The notes beneath the pieces are model-generated. The model saw nothing but the letters and a program-made list of their open reading frames with translations. It made no database searches and had not been told where the DNA came from. A program made the position numbers and the translations under genes. From Anaerolineae bacterium (GTDB lineage: Bacteria > Chloroflexota > Anaerolineae > 4572-78 > J111), in contig JAHDWA010000044.1 in the NCBI GenBank assembly GCA_023382535.1, positions 1 to 64,000 on the forward strand: DNA of 64,000 bases, written 5' to 3'. Positions 23,952 to 34,378 of this stretch are shown here, piece by piece. Within the stretch, counting starts at the first letter, position 1. Every line of letters begins with the position of its first letter.

Positions 23952-25340
23952 ATGAACTACGACTACGATGTCATCGTTATTGGCAGCGGGCCGGGCGGAG
24001 AGGGGGCGGCGATGCAGGCGGCCAAGGCGGGCAAACGGGTGGCGGTGGCGGATGATTTTCCATTGGTGGGCGGCAACTGCACCCACCGGGCGACGATTCC
24101 CAGTAAGGCGCTGCGCCAGGCCATCCAGCAGATGGAGGATACGCGGGATTTTCGCCGGGTAGATTATCCGGCGCTGCTGCAATCCGCGGCTTCGGTCATC
24201 AGCCAGCAGGTTGAGTTGCGCCAGAGTTTTTATGACAAGAACGGGGTGGACGTGCTGCATGGGTGGGCTGCTTTTACGGACCCTCATACCATTTCGATTA
24301 GAGCACCCACTGGCCTGACCCATACTTGCACGGCGGCCGGCTTTGTGATTGCCACCGGAGCCAGGCCCTACCACCCGCCCGACGTGGATTTTGACCATCC
24401 CCGCATCCTCGACAGCGACTCGGTGCTGCGGCTCAAGGTGACGCCGCGCTCGATGACGATTTACGGGGCGGGGGTGATCGGCTGTGAATATGCCTCTATC
24501 TTCCGCGGGCTGCGGATCAAGGTCAACTTGATCAACACCCGCGACCGGCTGCTGGCTTTTCTGGACGACGAAATTGTGGATGCCCTCAGTTATCATCTGC
24601 GCGAACATGGGGTGCTTATCCGGCACCACGAGGAGTATGACCGGGTGAAAGCAGATGATGACGGCGTGACGCTTTATCTCAAATCCAACAAGCAGATCCG
24701 CAGTGATTATCTTTTGTGGGCCAACGGGCGTACCGGCAACTCTGACAATATGGAATTGGAGGAAATTGGCCTGGAGTGCGACAGCCGGGGCAACATTGTC
24801 GTCAACCAGAATTACCAATCGGCTCAGCCGCACATTTATGCGGTCGGCGATGTGGTTGGTTATCCCAGCCTGGCCAGCGCCGCCTATGACCAGGGCCGCT
24901 TTGCCGCTATTCACCTGATTTCCGGCAAATGTGAGGATCAACTGGTTAAATATATCCCGACCGGCATCTATACCATCCCGGAAATTAGTTCGGTCGGCCT
25001 GACCGAGCAGGAGCTGACCGAAGCTAAAGTTCCTTACGAAGTTGGCCATTCTCTGTTCCGCAGCCTGGCCCGCGCCCAGCTCAGCGGAAGGACGACCGGT
25101 ATGCTCAAACTGCTGTTTCACCGCGAGACCCTGGAAATCCTGGGAGTACACTGCTTCGGCGCGCAGGCTTCGGAGATTGTGCATATCGGGCAGGCTATTT
25201 TAGCCCAAAAGGGCGAAGCGAATACCTTGATGTACTTTATTAATACCACCTTTAATTACCCGACGATGGCCGAAGCGTATCGCGTGGCAGCGCTGAACGG
25301 CCTCAACCGGGTGCGAGGACGAGCAACTTCAGATGAGTAA
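23952..25340 (+). CDS. sthA: Soluble pyridine nucleotide transhydrogenase
   Basis: 462 residues, the usual SthA length. FAD-binding [19 protein letters not shown] is at about 7-25. [16 protein letters not shown] (about 43-58) replaces the CxxxxC redox disulfide of dihydrolipoamide dehydrogenase-type relatives by C-T-H...T, as in SthA. A second Rossmann motif ([14 protein letters not shown]) lies near 170, then [20 protein letters not shown], and the C-terminal dimer domain. The enzyme moves reducing equivalents between NADPH and NAD+ in the cytosol. GAGGAATAA precedes the ATG. Its stop overlaps the btpA-type gene by 8 bases. Confidence 0.9.
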   Translation: MNYDYDVIVIGSGPGGEGAAMQAAKAGKRVAVADDFPLVGGNCTHRATIPSKALRQAIQQMEDTRDFRRVDYPALLQSAASVISQQVELRQSFYDKNGVDVLHGWAAFTDPHTISIRAPTGLTHTCTAAGFVIATGARPYHPPDVDFDHPRILDSDSVLRLKVTPRSMTIYGAGVIGCEYASIFRGLRIKVNLINTRDRLLAFLDDEIVDALSYHLREHGVLIRHHEEYDRVKADDDGVTLYLKSNKQIRSDYLLWANGRTGNSDNMELEEIGLECDSRGNIVVNQNYQSAQPHIYAVGDVVGYPSLASAAYDQGRFAAIHLISGKCEDQLVKYIPTGIYTIPEISSVGLTEQELTEAKVPYEVGHSLFRSLARAQLSGRTTGMLKLLFHRETLEILGVHCFGAQASEIVHIGQAILAQKGEANTLMYFINTTFNYPTMAEAYRVAALNGLNRVRGRATSDE

Positions 25341-26130
25341 TTTTCTAAAAGACAAAAAAACAGTCATCGGAATGATCCATGTCGAACCGCTGCCGGGAAC
25401 GCCGAAGTTCAAGGGCAGCATGCCGGACATTGTCGCCAAAGCCAAAGCCGAGGCGCTGCTGTACAAAGAGGCCGGGATAGACGTGATCGCCATCGAAAAT
25501 ATGCATGACATCCCCTACCTCAACAAAAAAGTTGGGCCGGAGATCACGGCGGCTATGGCGGTGGTCGGATATGAGGTCAAAAATGCGACGGGGCTGGCCT
25601 GCGGGGTACAGATACTGGCCGGAGCGAATAAAGAAGGGTTGGCGGTCGCGCTGGCGGCGGGGTTAGATTTTATTCGGGCGGAAGGGTTTGTGTTCGGCCA
25701 CGTAGCCGACGAGGGCTACATTGATGCCTCTGCCGGCGAAGTGCTGCGCTACCGGCGGCAGATAGGCGCCGATCACATCCTGGTGCTGACCGACATCAAG
25801 AAAAAACACTCTTCTCATGCCATTACCGCCGACGTGGATATTGTCGAGACGGCCCATGCCGCCGAGTTCTTCCTGAGCGATGGGGTCATTGTCACCGGGG
25901 TCGCCACCGGCACGGAAGCCAGCCTGGAGGAGTTGCAGCAGGTCAAAGCGGCGGTGCAAATCCCGGTGCTGGTGGGTTCCGGCGTGACCGTGGAGAATGT
26001 AGAGCGTTATCTGGCTGTAGCCGACGCCCTGATTATTGGCTCCTATTTCAAACAGGGCGGTCACTGGACCCAGACGGTAGATTTTGAACGGGTGAAAGAG
26101 TTTATGGAGAAAGTAAAGGCGTGGAAGTAA
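25333..26130 (+). CDS. BtpA/SgcQ family TIM-barrel protein
   Basis: 265 residues. [54 protein letters not shown], the later [38 protein letters not shown] and [30 protein letters not shown] follow the BtpA family along its whole length. BtpA was named for photosystem I biogenesis in cyanobacteria, but most members are in non-photosynthetic bacteria with unknown activity, possibly sugar or nucleoside related. It is coupled to sthA by an 8-base overlap. No photosynthesis gene is in the window. Confidence 0.85.
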   Translation: MSNFLKDKKTVIGMIHVEPLPGTPKFKGSMPDIVAKAKAEALLYKEAGIDVIAIENMHDIPYLNKKVGPEITAAMAVVGYEVKNATGLACGVQILAGANKEGLAVALAAGLDFIRAEGFVFGHVADEGYIDASAGEVLRYRRQIGADHILVLTDIKKKHSSHAITADVDIVETAHAAEFFLSDGVIVTGVATGTEASLEELQQVKAAVQIPVLVGSGVTVENVERYLAVADALIIGSYFKQGGHWTQTVDFERVKEFMEKVKAWK

Positions 26131-26186
26131 GAAGTAGGGAGTAAGAAGTAGGGAGTGTATCCCTACTTCCTACTCCTTACTCCCTT
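26131..26186. repeat. GAAGTAGGGAGTAAG inverted repeat between convergent genes
   Basis: Direct repeats of GAAGTAGGGAGT are followed by their complement. The best stem is GAAGTAGGGA (26145-26154) with TCCCTACTTC (26160-26169). It may end transcription from both sides. A sibling lies at 26700-26766 on the other side of the cyclophilin gene. Confidence 0.7.
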
Positions 26187-26189
26187 AGA

Positions 26190-26678
26190 TTAACTCTCGG
26201 TAATGACCACTTCGTTCATCACATCCCCGTTTTTGAGGGAGTTGACCACGTCCTGGCCCTTGGTGACTTGGCCAAAGACGGTGTGCTTGCCGTCGAGGTG
26301 GGGCTGTGGGCCGTGGCAGATGAAAAACTGGGAACCGTTGGTGTTGGGACCGGCATTGGCCATGCTCAGGCTGCCGGTCTCGTGCTTTTGGCGGGGATTG
26401 CCGCGCGTTTCATCCTCAAAGCGGTAGCCGGGACCACCCCGGCCATCGCCGTTCGGGTCGCCGCCCTGGGCCATAAAGTTAGGGATGACCCGATGAAAGG
26501 TTAAGCCATCATAAAATTTATCGCGGGCCAAAAAGACAAAGTTGTTGACCGTTTTAGGCGTATCCTTGGCAAAGAGTTCCAACTGAATATCACCCTTGTT
26601 CGTCTTGATGGTCGCCTGATACTTTTTGTTGGCATCAATGACCATATCCGGGTATTTACTATATTGTTTTTTAGTCAC
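26190..26678 (-). CDS. Cyclophilin-type peptidyl-prolyl cis-trans isomerase
   Basis: 162 residues from a GTG preceded by AAGGAG. Cyclophilin motifs run in order: [30 protein letters not shown] (about 61-90, with the catalytic Arg and Gln), [16 protein letters not shown] (about 104-119) and [12 protein letters not shown] (about 127-138). No signal peptide, so cytosolic. It catalyses proline isomerisation during folding. It stands alone between two purine-rich repeat blocks. Confidence 0.93.
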   Translation of the reverse strand: MTKKQYSKYPDMVIDANKKYQATIKTNKGDIQLELFAKDTPKTVNNFVFLARDKFYDGLTFHRVIPNFMAQGGDPNGDGRGGPGYRFEDETRGNPRQKHETGSLSMANAGPNTNGSQFFICHGPQPHLDGKHTVFGQVTKGQDVVNSLKNGDVMNEVVITES

Positions 26679-26699
26679 AGCATTCTCCTTATATAAATT

Positions 26700-26766
26700 T
26701 GGAAGTAGGGAATAGGGAGCAGGAAGTAAGGGAAAACCCCTACTCCCTACTCCTTACTTCCTACTC
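26700..26766. repeat. GGAAGTAGGGAATAGGGAG inverted repeat
   Basis: Same family as 26131-26186. The clearest stem is GGAAGTAAG (26722-26730) with CTTACTTCC (26753-26761). The stop codon of the nucleotide-sugar dehydrogenase gene lies at its edge, so it may terminate the polysaccharide transcript. Confidence 0.7.
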
Positions 26767-28116
26767 CCTTTTTAATTCCAAAGGCGCACCCAGGCGGACA
26801 ATTTTATGCCGGTTTTCGATGACGTGGCGGGTCGCATTGACCGTATCCACCACCAGCGCCGCCGCATTGACGACCCACTTGTAGTCAATATCGCGATGCC
26901 CGGTGACAATGACAGTACAATCGGCCTGACTGAGCGTGGTTTCAGTGAGAGGGGTATTGGTAAAGGTGAGTTTGTCTTTGAGCACAATATCGCCGCCGAC
27001 CCTGAAATGGGGTACATAAGGGTCGTGGTAAGACACCTTGGCGCCTGCGCGGATAAGCAGTTCGATGACCCGTTCGGCGGGCGAGTTGCGGGCGTCGTCA
27101 ATGTTTGGTTTGAAGGCCACACCGAGAATAAGGACACCGGCATTACGCAGGGTTTTGCCGGCCTGGTTGAGCACCCGCCCGATAAGCTCGACGGTGTGAT
27201 AGGGCATGTCCCCATTCACCTCAGCGGCCAGCTCGATAAAGCGGGTGTAAAAATCGTACTCCCGAGCTTTCCAGGAGAGATAGTAGGGGTCCACCGGAAT
27301 ACAGTGACCGCCGACGCCAGGGCTGGGATAAAAAGGCATAAAGCCAAAAGGCTTGGTTTTAGCCGCCTCGATAACCTCCCAAAAATCAATCCCCATCCGT
27401 TCAGACAGAACCGCCAGCTCATTGACCAGGGCGATGTTAACGCTGCGGAAGATATTTTCCAGCAGTTTGGTCATCTCGGCTGCCCGGGGGGAGGAGACGA
27501 GGTGAATGTGGGGGGTCAAGTAGGCTAACAACTCCCCGGTGAGCGCGGCCGACTCTTGGTTAATGCCGCCGACAACTTTGGGTGTGTTCTCAACGGTGAA
27601 ATCGGTGCGGCCGGGATCAATCCGCTCCGGCGAAAAGGCCAAAAAGAAATCCTCTCCGGCGGTCAAGCCGGTTTCTTCCAGGATAGGTTGGACCACCTCT
27701 TCGGTGGTGCCAGGGTAAGTCGTACTCTGCAAGACAATGAGTTGTCCGCTGTGCAAGCGCGGGGCAATGCCGGTAGCCGCCTGGCGGACGAAGGTGAGGT
27801 CGGGCGCTTTCATCGAGTCAAATGGCGTGGGGACACAAATAAAAACAACGTCAATTTCATGCAAAGCATTGTAATCGGTGGTTGCGGTGAGCAGGTTTGC
27901 TTCGGTTAGCGCGGCGACGTCAGTTGAGGGAACATCGGGGATATAACTGGAGCCGCCGTTGAGAAAGTCAACTTTGGCCTGGCTGGCATCCAGCCCGATA
28001 ACATAATATCCGGATTTGGCCAAGCCGGTGGCCAGAGGCAGACCCACATAACCCAAGCCAATCACGCCGACACGGGCAGATTTATCTTTGATTTTGGTCA
28101 GTAACTGGTTGTGCAT
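26761..28116 (-). CDS. wbpA: UDP-N-acetylglucosamine 6-dehydrogenase (WbpA-like)
   Basis: 451 residues from the ATG at 28114-28116; a TTG six codons earlier would sit on the GGAG site. NAD-binding GVIGLGYVGLP (17-27), catalytic cysteine in GVGGHCIPVDPYYL (Cys272) and the C-terminal domain GVAFKPNIDDARNSPA match UDP-sugar dehydrogenases of the WbpA group. These oxidise UDP-GlcNAc twice to UDP-GlcNAc uronic acid. Genes for the next three steps occur in the same locus (38,191-40,997). It is the last gene of the polysaccharide operon, 21 bases after the O-antigen ligase. A related substrate such as UDP-ManNAc is possible. Confidence 0.85.
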   Translation of the reverse strand: MHNQLLTKIKDKSARVGVIGLGYVGLPLATGLAKSGYYVIGLDASQAKVDFLNGGSSYIPDVPSTDVAALTEANLLTATTDYNALHEIDVVFICVPTPFDSMKAPDLTFVRQAATGIAPRLHSGQLIVLQSTTYPGTTEEVVQPILEETGLTAGEDFFLAFSPERIDPGRTDFTVENTPKVVGGINQESAALTGELLAYLTPHIHLVSSPRAAEMTKLLENIFRSVNIALVNELAVLSERMGIDFWEVIEAAKTKPFGFMPFYPSPGVGGHCIPVDPYYLSWKAREYDFYTRFIELAAEVNGDMPYHTVELIGRVLNQAGKTLRNAGVLILGVAFKPNIDDARNSPAERVIELLIRAGAKVSYHDPYVPHFRVGGDIVLKDKLTFTNTPLTETTLSQADCTVIVTGHRDIDYKWVVNAAALVVDTVNATRHVIENRHKIVRLGAPLELKRE

Positions 28117-28137
28117 TGAGGAAATCTTCTCCAAAAC

Positions 28138-31100
28138 TTAACCGGCATTGGCTAAACGGGATTCGATATCGCTGATAAATTTTTCCCAATTGGCAGCCTC
28201 TGCGGCTGGAGCAACAGTTTGAGCTTGCTTGGCTGCGTTGAGAGCTTCCTGCAACTGCCCGTTTTGCTGGTACAAAATAGCCAGGTTTTTCAAGCTGTCA
28301 TAATCCTCGGGCTTTTGTTGCAACACCTGCTGGTTGGCCTGAATAGCTTCATCCACGCGGCCTTGCTGGGCGTAAATAAAGGCTAAAGCGCTGTTGGCCT
28401 CAATATCATTAGGATTGGTTTGCAAAAGGCGCTGGTAGAGGGAGAGCGCTTGATCGAATTGTTTGAGACCCAGGTAAAGATTACCTAACTCGCGGAGCGT
28501 TCGATCTGACTCATCGCCGAGGGTGACTGCTTGCTGAATAAACGGGACAGCTTGTTCGGGTTTGCCTTGCAGATTGTAAGCATGCCCAATGGCCCATTTC
28601 AAGGTCGTATCGGTGGGTCTTTCCAACGCGGTCTGCTGCATAGTTTCCAGCAGACTACCCATTTTACCGGCCGAGACGTAGAAATTAAAGCGTTGATCTA
28701 CAAATTGATCAAAAATATCACTCGATAGGGTGATAGCTTTACTGTGAGCTTTGAGGGCTTCGTCAACATTCTGCATCGCGGCGTAAGTATCGCCCAGCAA
28801 CACCCAGGTGGGGGGATACTTGGGGTCAATCGAGATGGAGACTTGCAGACGCTCTACCGCTTTGGCGTAGTCGGCCAAAATATAATAGGTCTGCGCCCAC
28901 AGATTGTGGTAAATAACGTTAGAAGGGGCCAGAACGGTCGCTTTTTCAAAGTAGTTCAAGGCATCCTGGAAGCGTGCCCGGTCGAAAACCTGGCCGAGCG
29001 TGAAATAATAACGGCCCATATTGCCGGTGTTATCCGGGTTGTAGCCGTTAATGCGGCGGGCTTCCAGGGCAATGCGTTCACCCTCTTTCCAGGCCGCCTC
29101 GCGCTGAGGCTGGTCAATGCGATTATCCTGGGCCATCAACTGATAATCAAGGGCTAACATCAAATAGTAAAAGTCTTCGTCACTGTCAATGGAGCGGCCT
29201 TTTTCATGCAGGGCAATAGCCTCATTCCACTGGCCGCTGCTGCGATAACGCTCCCCTTCTTTTAAATAAATATCAGCCCGAACGACATCAATGTTTTTGA
29301 ACCAAATCACGGCGATAACAGCCAAGGCCAGAGGCGGGTAAAGCCACCAATTTTCGGACCGCCAAAACGGCAGCCGCCTGGTTTGGCCCCACGACAGAAT
29401 TACCGCAAAGAGCGCCATCAGGAGGAAGAGGAATATGTAAAAAAGAACAAGACCATTCGTCAGGATATTAGCCGCGGCGATGACATCAGTCATACTCGCT
29501 ATCGTAACTCGCTGTCCAAATTGAATTTGATGGGCCAGCGTGTAGAAAAAGAAGTAACTCAAAGAGATAACCCCATAAAGCGCCGTGGCCCGAAGCCAAC
29601 TAATCGGGCGATCGTTACTGGCCCGCCGTACCGCTAAATCCGAGAGGGCAATCGCCAGCCCAACCAGCCAGGTGATGACCAGCATCCAGAGCAGGCTCAT
29701 ACTATCCTGATCGCCGGCGGTGAATTGAAATTGAGGCGTGAAAAAGTCAAAAGCCAGGATCATCAAAATGATGGCCATTGCCAGACCCTGGCCTCCAACC
29801 CAGGTATCTAACGTTTCACCTCGAGTCAGGGCTTCACGGGTTTTGCCTTGACTCACGGTAGCGGTCACAGCAGACCGCTTGTTGAGAGCGGCTTTGCGCT
29901 GCCGATTTCTTCGTTGCCGCCGGGTTTCGTAAGCTGCTTCTTCCACCAGTGCGGGTTCTGCGGCTGCGATTGCTTCGCTTGGCTCTGCTTCCCTGGCCGG
30001 CTCGCTCACGGTCTGAGAGGACGGCTGCGCCGTACGCGATACCGCCACCAGCAGACCGGCGTAGACCCAATAATAAGTATAAGTGGCGGCGATGGAGAAG
30101 ACGAAGTGAACCTCGATAAAGTGGCCGATCAAAGCACCCAGCAGGCCGATCAACAGGATGGCGTAGCTAAAGGTTTGGAGTTGATTGCCTGGGGTGTCGG
30201 GTTGAGCGATAAACCCTTGCCAAATTAAGTGAATGACCACTCCGGCGATCAGGCCAAAGGGCAAACCCAACGGGGTAAAGGTCATGCCGCCATCGGCAAG
30301 ATAGGCAGTGACCGCCCCGGTGATACCGCCCAAGATAAGCAGCGCGATCAGACGCCGTTTTGCTGCCACGTTGGGCGTCCAGCCCAGCCAGTTGAGGACA
30401 TAATAAAACAGACTGATCATCAGAAAATAAAAAGCTAAAAAGCCCAAAACACCGGTGATGACCAGGCTGTCCATCGTTTCGTTGTGGGAGCGGTCGGCAG
30501 AGCTGCCCCGATTTTCCACATAGGCCAGTTCCGGGGGGTAGACGTAGGCAAAGGCGTTAAACATGGATTCGGGGCCATACCCAAGGATGGGTCTAATCGC
30601 ATTAAACCGGTCCGGCGGGGCGATATCGTCGCCAGGGATGCCCAAAGGCGGATGAGGGGCGACTAGCCGTATAGCTGCATCCCAGATGAGCACCCGAACT
30701 TTGCCTGTGCCTTCTGTTTCGATCACATTGCTGAGGCGGTCTACATAGGGCAGCCCGCGCAGGGGGTCCAGATAGGGGTCCAGGCTGGTGCCGCGCAGGT
30801 TTAAGGCGACCACAAAGCCGATGGCCAGCACAGCCAGACCCAACCAACTGAGCCAGACCCAGCGCCAGCCGGTATCGCTGGCAAGCACAAAAATATATAA
30901 ACCAAAAAAGCCAAGCAGGCCGCCAATGGCCGCGCCGAGGAGAGGGACCATCTCCCCTTGATAGTTCAGAGTAGTCAGGAGGTTTTGTAAGACCAGCCCA
31001 ATCAAAAAACCAAGCCCACCTCCCGCAGCAGTAGCAATCCCCAGCGGACCTAACAGGCCCAATCCCAGGCCAATTTCCTTAAGCGAAAGACGGCTTCGAT

Positions 31101-31926
31101 TAGGATGCTGCTGGCGGAGCAGTAAGAAGATGAGCAAGCCCATCACAAAAATAGCCCCCAGGATGCCCAGCATGGGGCCGCGGCTTTGGCTGAAAATAAT
31201 GGTGATGATTTGAATAGCCAGGGTAAAGATGTAAACTGCGGCCAGAATCGTGTGTCCCCAGGAGGCATGTTCCTCCTTAATGATAGCGGTCATGGACTGG
31301 ATGAGTCGGGTCAGGGTAAGCGGGACAACCATGATCAGGTACGAGGCGACAAAGATAGCGTTGCCCATGTTGGCAGCGACGCGGGTGGTTACATCACCGG
31401 CCCAGGGCAGGGGGTCAAGGCCATATTTTTGCACAATACCATATAGGCTGATGGGGACACTGGTGACAATAATAGTCGTAATCAACCGTTCGACCTGCTC
31501 CTGGGTGCGTAAATTGCCGGCAATCAGGGCAAAGACCACCATGTAGGAGAGGGCCGAGTACGTGCCTTGCATGCGCTGGTAGGAGCCCCACAGACTCACG
31601 GTGGGGGTAAGGGAAAAAATGGTGCTAATCAAATAGACGAGGATCAGGATGGTGGTTGGCAGAAAGAGGGGAATTTTGAGCCACTGCCGTACCCGCTCGC
31701 CTATAGATAAGCCCGCCTCACCTGGGTCGCTCATCCCCTTCTCAATAACTGAAATCAGCCAGGCCAGGATCATGATGAGAACAAGAGAACGAAGTAGAGT
31801 AATCTTATCAGGTTCAAAGGTGCGGGCAGAATAAATGTTGAAATAAAGCGGGACGGTGATGACCGCGGCCAGCCAGCCAGCCTCGATTATCTTGTCACAA
31901 AAAGTAGAGAGCTTTGTCTTATTCAA
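28138..31926 (-). CDS. O-antigen ligase/polymerase-type membrane protein with C-terminal TPR repeats
   Basis: 1,262 residues from a TTG with AAAGGA upstream. About a dozen membrane helices in residues 15-640 include the Wzy_C/WaaL region around SSADRSHNETMDSLVITGVLGFLAFYF (about 478-505), where the conserved His lies. A disordered basic linker (about 640-705) leads to a second helix block (about 715-880). The last 350 residues are TPR repeats (for example PPTWVLLGDTYAAMQNVDEALKAHSKAITL). The fold fits a polymerase or ligase that transfers lipid-linked glycan outside the membrane. TPR fusions of this kind are common in Chloroflexota (from general knowledge). Confidence 0.88.
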   Translation of the reverse strand: MNKTKLSTFCDKIIEAGWLAAVITVPLYFNIYSARTFEPDKITLLRSLVLIMILAWLISVIEKGMSDPGEAGLSIGERVRQWLKIPLFLPTTILILVYLISTIFSLTPTVSLWGSYQRMQGTYSALSYMVVFALIAGNLRTQEQVERLITTIIVTSVPISLYGIVQKYGLDPLPWAGDVTTRVAANMGNAIFVASYLIMVVPLTLTRLIQSMTAIIKEEHASWGHTILAAVYIFTLAIQIITIIFSQSRGPMLGILGAIFVMGLLIFLLLRQQHPNRSRLSLKEIGLGLGLLGPLGIATAAGGGLGFLIGLVLQNLLTTLNYQGEMVPLLGAAIGGLLGFFGLYIFVLASDTGWRWVWLSWLGLAVLAIGFVVALNLRGTSLDPYLDPLRGLPYVDRLSNVIETEGTGKVRVLIWDAAIRLVAPHPPLGIPGDDIAPPDRFNAIRPILGYGPESMFNAFAYVYPPELAYVENRGSSADRSHNETMDSLVITGVLGFLAFYFLMISLFYYVLNWLGWTPNVAAKRRLIALLILGGITGAVTAYLADGGMTFTPLGLPFGLIAGVVIHLIWQGFIAQPDTPGNQLQTFSYAILLIGLLGALIGHFIEVHFVFSIAATYTYYWVYAGLLVAVSRTAQPSSQTVSEPAREAEPSEAIAAAEPALVEEAAYETRRQRRNRQRKAALNKRSAVTATVSQGKTREALTRGETLDTWVGGQGLAMAIILMILAFDFFTPQFQFTAGDQDSMSLLWMLVITWLVGLAIALSDLAVRRASNDRPISWLRATALYGVISLSYFFFYTLAHQIQFGQRVTIASMTDVIAAANILTNGLVLFYIFLFLLMALFAVILSWGQTRRLPFWRSENWWLYPPLALAVIAVIWFKNIDVVRADIYLKEGERYRSSGQWNEAIALHEKGRSIDSDEDFYYLMLALDYQLMAQDNRIDQPQREAAWKEGERIALEARRINGYNPDNTGNMGRYYFTLGQVFDRARFQDALNYFEKATVLAPSNVIYHNLWAQTYYILADYAKAVERLQVSISIDPKYPPTWVLLGDTYAAMQNVDEALKAHSKAITLSSDIFDQFVDQRFNFYVSAGKMGSLLETMQQTALERPTDTTLKWAIGHAYNLQGKPEQAVPFIQQAVTLGDESDRTLRELGNLYLGLKQFDQALSLYQRLLQTNPNDIEANSALAFIYAQQGRVDEAIQANQQVLQQKPEDYDSLKNLAILYQQNGQLQEALNAAKQAQTVAPAAEAANWEKFISDIESRLANAG

Positions 31927-31999
31927 TCTTTATTCCTTTATAGGGCAGCCCAGCGTCGTAATGAATTCAGGGTGAAACTCCAATATCATAACCTGATTC

Positions 32000-33253
32000 C
32001 TAACGAAAATCAATTAATTCGGTGATTAAGTGGTGATACTGCTGAGCTACCGCCCGGCGAGAATTGTGTGATACAACATAGTCGCGGCCTAGTTGTTGTT
32101 TTTGTTTAAGTTCGTCGCGGTGGTGATAGGCATACTCGATGGCTGCGGTCAGGGCCGGAGCATCTTCTGGAGGAACAGCCCAGCCACAGTGAGCGTTTTC
32201 CACAATCCAGGCCAATTCCGAATCAGTTTCGGCAGCAACAATGACCGGCCGGCCAGCGGCCATAATTTCATAAATCTTGGAGGGAAAGGTCTCTTGAGCC
32301 ATGCCCGGCTTCATCGGCACCAAACAGAGATCAGCGCTGCCGTAGATTTGCTGCATGCGTGAGCGATGTTGATAGGGTAACAGCGTTACGTTGTTGATCT
32401 GTTTTTGGGCCAGTTCCCCTTCAAGCCAAGTCCAGCGTGCCCCTCCGCCAACAATCACAAAATGCAGGTCTGATAAATGGGCCAGGTTTTGTGCTGCGGT
32501 CAGCATGGCTTCAAAACTCTGGGTCAGACCGACATTGCCGGCATAAATCACTACAAATTTGCCATCCAAATTGTGCGCCGTGGAGAATTCATTGGGACAC
32601 GTGCCTGGCTGCATGAAATCGGTATCTACAAAATTGGAGATCACTCGCATTTTGTCAGCCGGAACATTTTTAGCCAGCAGCGCCCGGCGAAACCATTCCG
32701 AGATGACCGTGATCATCCGGGCGTGGTCGTAGATAAAAATCTCCAGCCATTCCATAAAACGAATGACCCGCCGATTGCGCAGCACGCCCAACCTGACGGC
32801 AACATCGGGATAAACTTCTTGCACGTTGTAAATGTAGGGCGCTCGCTGCAGCAGGCCCAGCAGCCATGCTTGCAGGCCAATCGTCAACGGCGGCGAAGGG
32901 ACCAGCAGGATATCTGGTTTCTTAACCAGCCACCATCCGGCCAATGTACCCAATACATGGAAACGCAGGTAGTCGAAAGCCCTGGCCCAAACGCGACTCC
33001 CTTTCGGAGCGACCTGCACATGCAGGACCCGAATGCCATTGATTTCGCTTTCCTGGAGCCACTGTCCCCAGTGGGGCCGTAAAGGTTGTTTGGCCAGCGA
33101 CTCGGGCAGCGGGTTGTAGTGGGGGGTAGTTGTGACCACAGTCACCTGGTGACCGTAGATCTGCCGGAGATCCTGAGCCAGCTCGGACATTAATGAGGCA
33201 GTCGAGAGACTATCTGGTGTAAAGAAATATGACAGGAATAAGATGTGGGCCAT
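32000..33253 (-). CDS. GT4 glycosyltransferase (WcaI-like)
   Basis: 417 residues. N-terminal HILFLSYFFTPDSLSTASLMSELAQDL and C-terminal GGGARWTWLEGEL, then PSKIYEIMAAGRPVIVAAETDSELAWIV with the E-x7-E-type nucleotide-sugar motif, fit the GT-B fold, family 4, close to the WcaI group. It probably adds one sugar during repeat-unit assembly at the cytosolic membrane face. It follows the epimerase gene by three bases. Donor and acceptor cannot be told from sequence. Confidence 0.85.
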   Translation of the reverse strand: MAHILFLSYFFTPDSLSTASLMSELAQDLRQIYGHQVTVVTTTPHYNPLPESLAKQPLRPHWGQWLQESEINGIRVLHVQVAPKGSRVWARAFDYLRFHVLGTLAGWWLVKKPDILLVPSPPLTIGLQAWLLGLLQRAPYIYNVQEVYPDVAVRLGVLRNRRVIRFMEWLEIFIYDHARMITVISEWFRRALLAKNVPADKMRVISNFVDTDFMQPGTCPNEFSTAHNLDGKFVVIYAGNVGLTQSFEAMLTAAQNLAHLSDLHFVIVGGGARWTWLEGELAQKQINNVTLLPYQHRSRMQQIYGSADLCLVPMKPGMAQETFPSKIYEIMAAGRPVIVAAETDSELAWIVENAHCGWAVPPEDAPALTAAIEYAYHHRDELKQKQQLGRDYVVSHNSRRAVAQQYHHLITELIDFR

Positions 33254-33256
33254 AGG

Positions 33257-34333
33257 TTATTTTGCTGCGGTAGTCCAGCGTTCAATATTCTTGTAATAAA
33301 TGTCTTCCAGAAGCTGGCGCAGGTTATATTGCTGCCGCCACTCCGGATAATGAGCTTGAAATTTGCGGATATCGCTGATGTACCAGATGTGGTCGCCGCT
33401 GCGATTGGCCTCCGTGTAGGTCCATTTCAATTGCTTGCCGCTAATCTCTTCGCATAGAGAAATTGCTTCCTTCATCGAGCAGTTACTATAGCGTGACCCG
33501 CCCATATTGTAAACCTCGCCTATACGCGGAGCGTTAAAAACATGATGAAAGGCCGAAACCAGATCGGCGCTATGAATATTATCCCGCACTTGCTTGCCTT
33601 TGTAACCGTAAACAGTGTAGGGGGTGCCGGTGCAGACACATTTCATCAAATAAGCTAAAAAGCCGTGCAGTGCGGTTCCGGAATGGTTGGGACCGGTCAA
33701 ACAGCCGCCCCGGAATACGGCTGTCTGCATATCAAAGTAGCGACCATACTCCTGCACTAAAATATCGGCAGCGACTTTTGATGCGCCAAACAGCGAGTGT
33801 TTGGAAGCGTCAATGCTCATGCTTTCATCAATGCCAATAAAGAAGGGGTGATTCTCCTCAATCTCCCAGCGCGTCTCCTGTTCAACCAGGGGCAGCCGGT
33901 TGGGTGTATCCCCATAAACTTTGTTGGTTGAGGTAAAAATAAATACAGCGTTGGGACAGAACTGCCGCGTGGCTTCAAGTAAGATGAGGGTACCGTTGGC
34001 ATTGACCGTAAAATCGGTCAGGGGATCACGGGCGGCCCAATCATGAGAGGGCTGAGCGGCGGTATGGATGACCAGCTCAATATTCGCTCCGTATGTTTTG
34101 AAGAGTCGTTCTATGGCCGCCTGGTCCCGAATATCGGCGTTCTCGTGGTGATACCGTTGGGGAAAACGGCGCTCCAGCGCCTCTCGGTTCCAGGCGGTCG
34201 AGGCTTCTGCCCCAAAAAAGGTCTGGCGCATGTCATTGTCAATGCCGACCACCTCAAACCCCAGCTCACAAAAGTAATGAGCCGCTTCAGAACCGATGAG
34301 GCCGGCTGAGCCGGTGATGATGGCAATGGTCAT
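33257..34333 (-). CDS. SDR nucleotide-sugar epimerase, CDP-paratose 2-epimerase-like
   Basis: 358 residues from the ATG at 34331-34333 (GGGAG eleven bases upstream); the longer frame adds only a repeat-like start. Rossmann motif [12 protein letters not shown] is at the N-terminus. The block [28 protein letters not shown], then [20 protein letters not shown] and [16 protein letters not shown], is typical of a CDP-paratose/tyvelose 2-epimerase-like subgroup. The usual catalytic Y-x3-K reads F-G-A-S-K here. I believe this is common in this subgroup, but it deserves checking. The substrate is uncertain. Confidence 0.75.
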   Translation of the reverse strand: MTIAIITGSAGLIGSEAAHYFCELGFEVVGIDNDMRQTFFGAEASTAWNREALERRFPQRYHHENADIRDQAAIERLFKTYGANIELVIHTAAQPSHDWAARDPLTDFTVNANGTLILLEATRQFCPNAVFIFTSTNKVYGDTPNRLPLVEQETRWEIEENHPFFIGIDESMSIDASKHSLFGASKVAADILVQEYGRYFDMQTAVFRGGCLTGPNHSGTALHGFLAYLMKCVCTGTPYTVYGYKGKQVRDNIHSADLVSAFHHVFNAPRIGEVYNMGGSRYSNCSMKEAISLCEEISGKQLKWTYTEANRSGDHIWYISDIRKFQAHYPEWRQQYNLRQLLEDIYYKNIERWTTAAK

Positions 34334-34378
34334 AATTAATAAACTCCCGATTTCTAAATTCATGCTTTTGCAGCTAAT

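Noticed and set aside
23949..25184. 411-residue minus-strand open frame
   Set aside because: Antisense to sthA, which has full-length family motifs.
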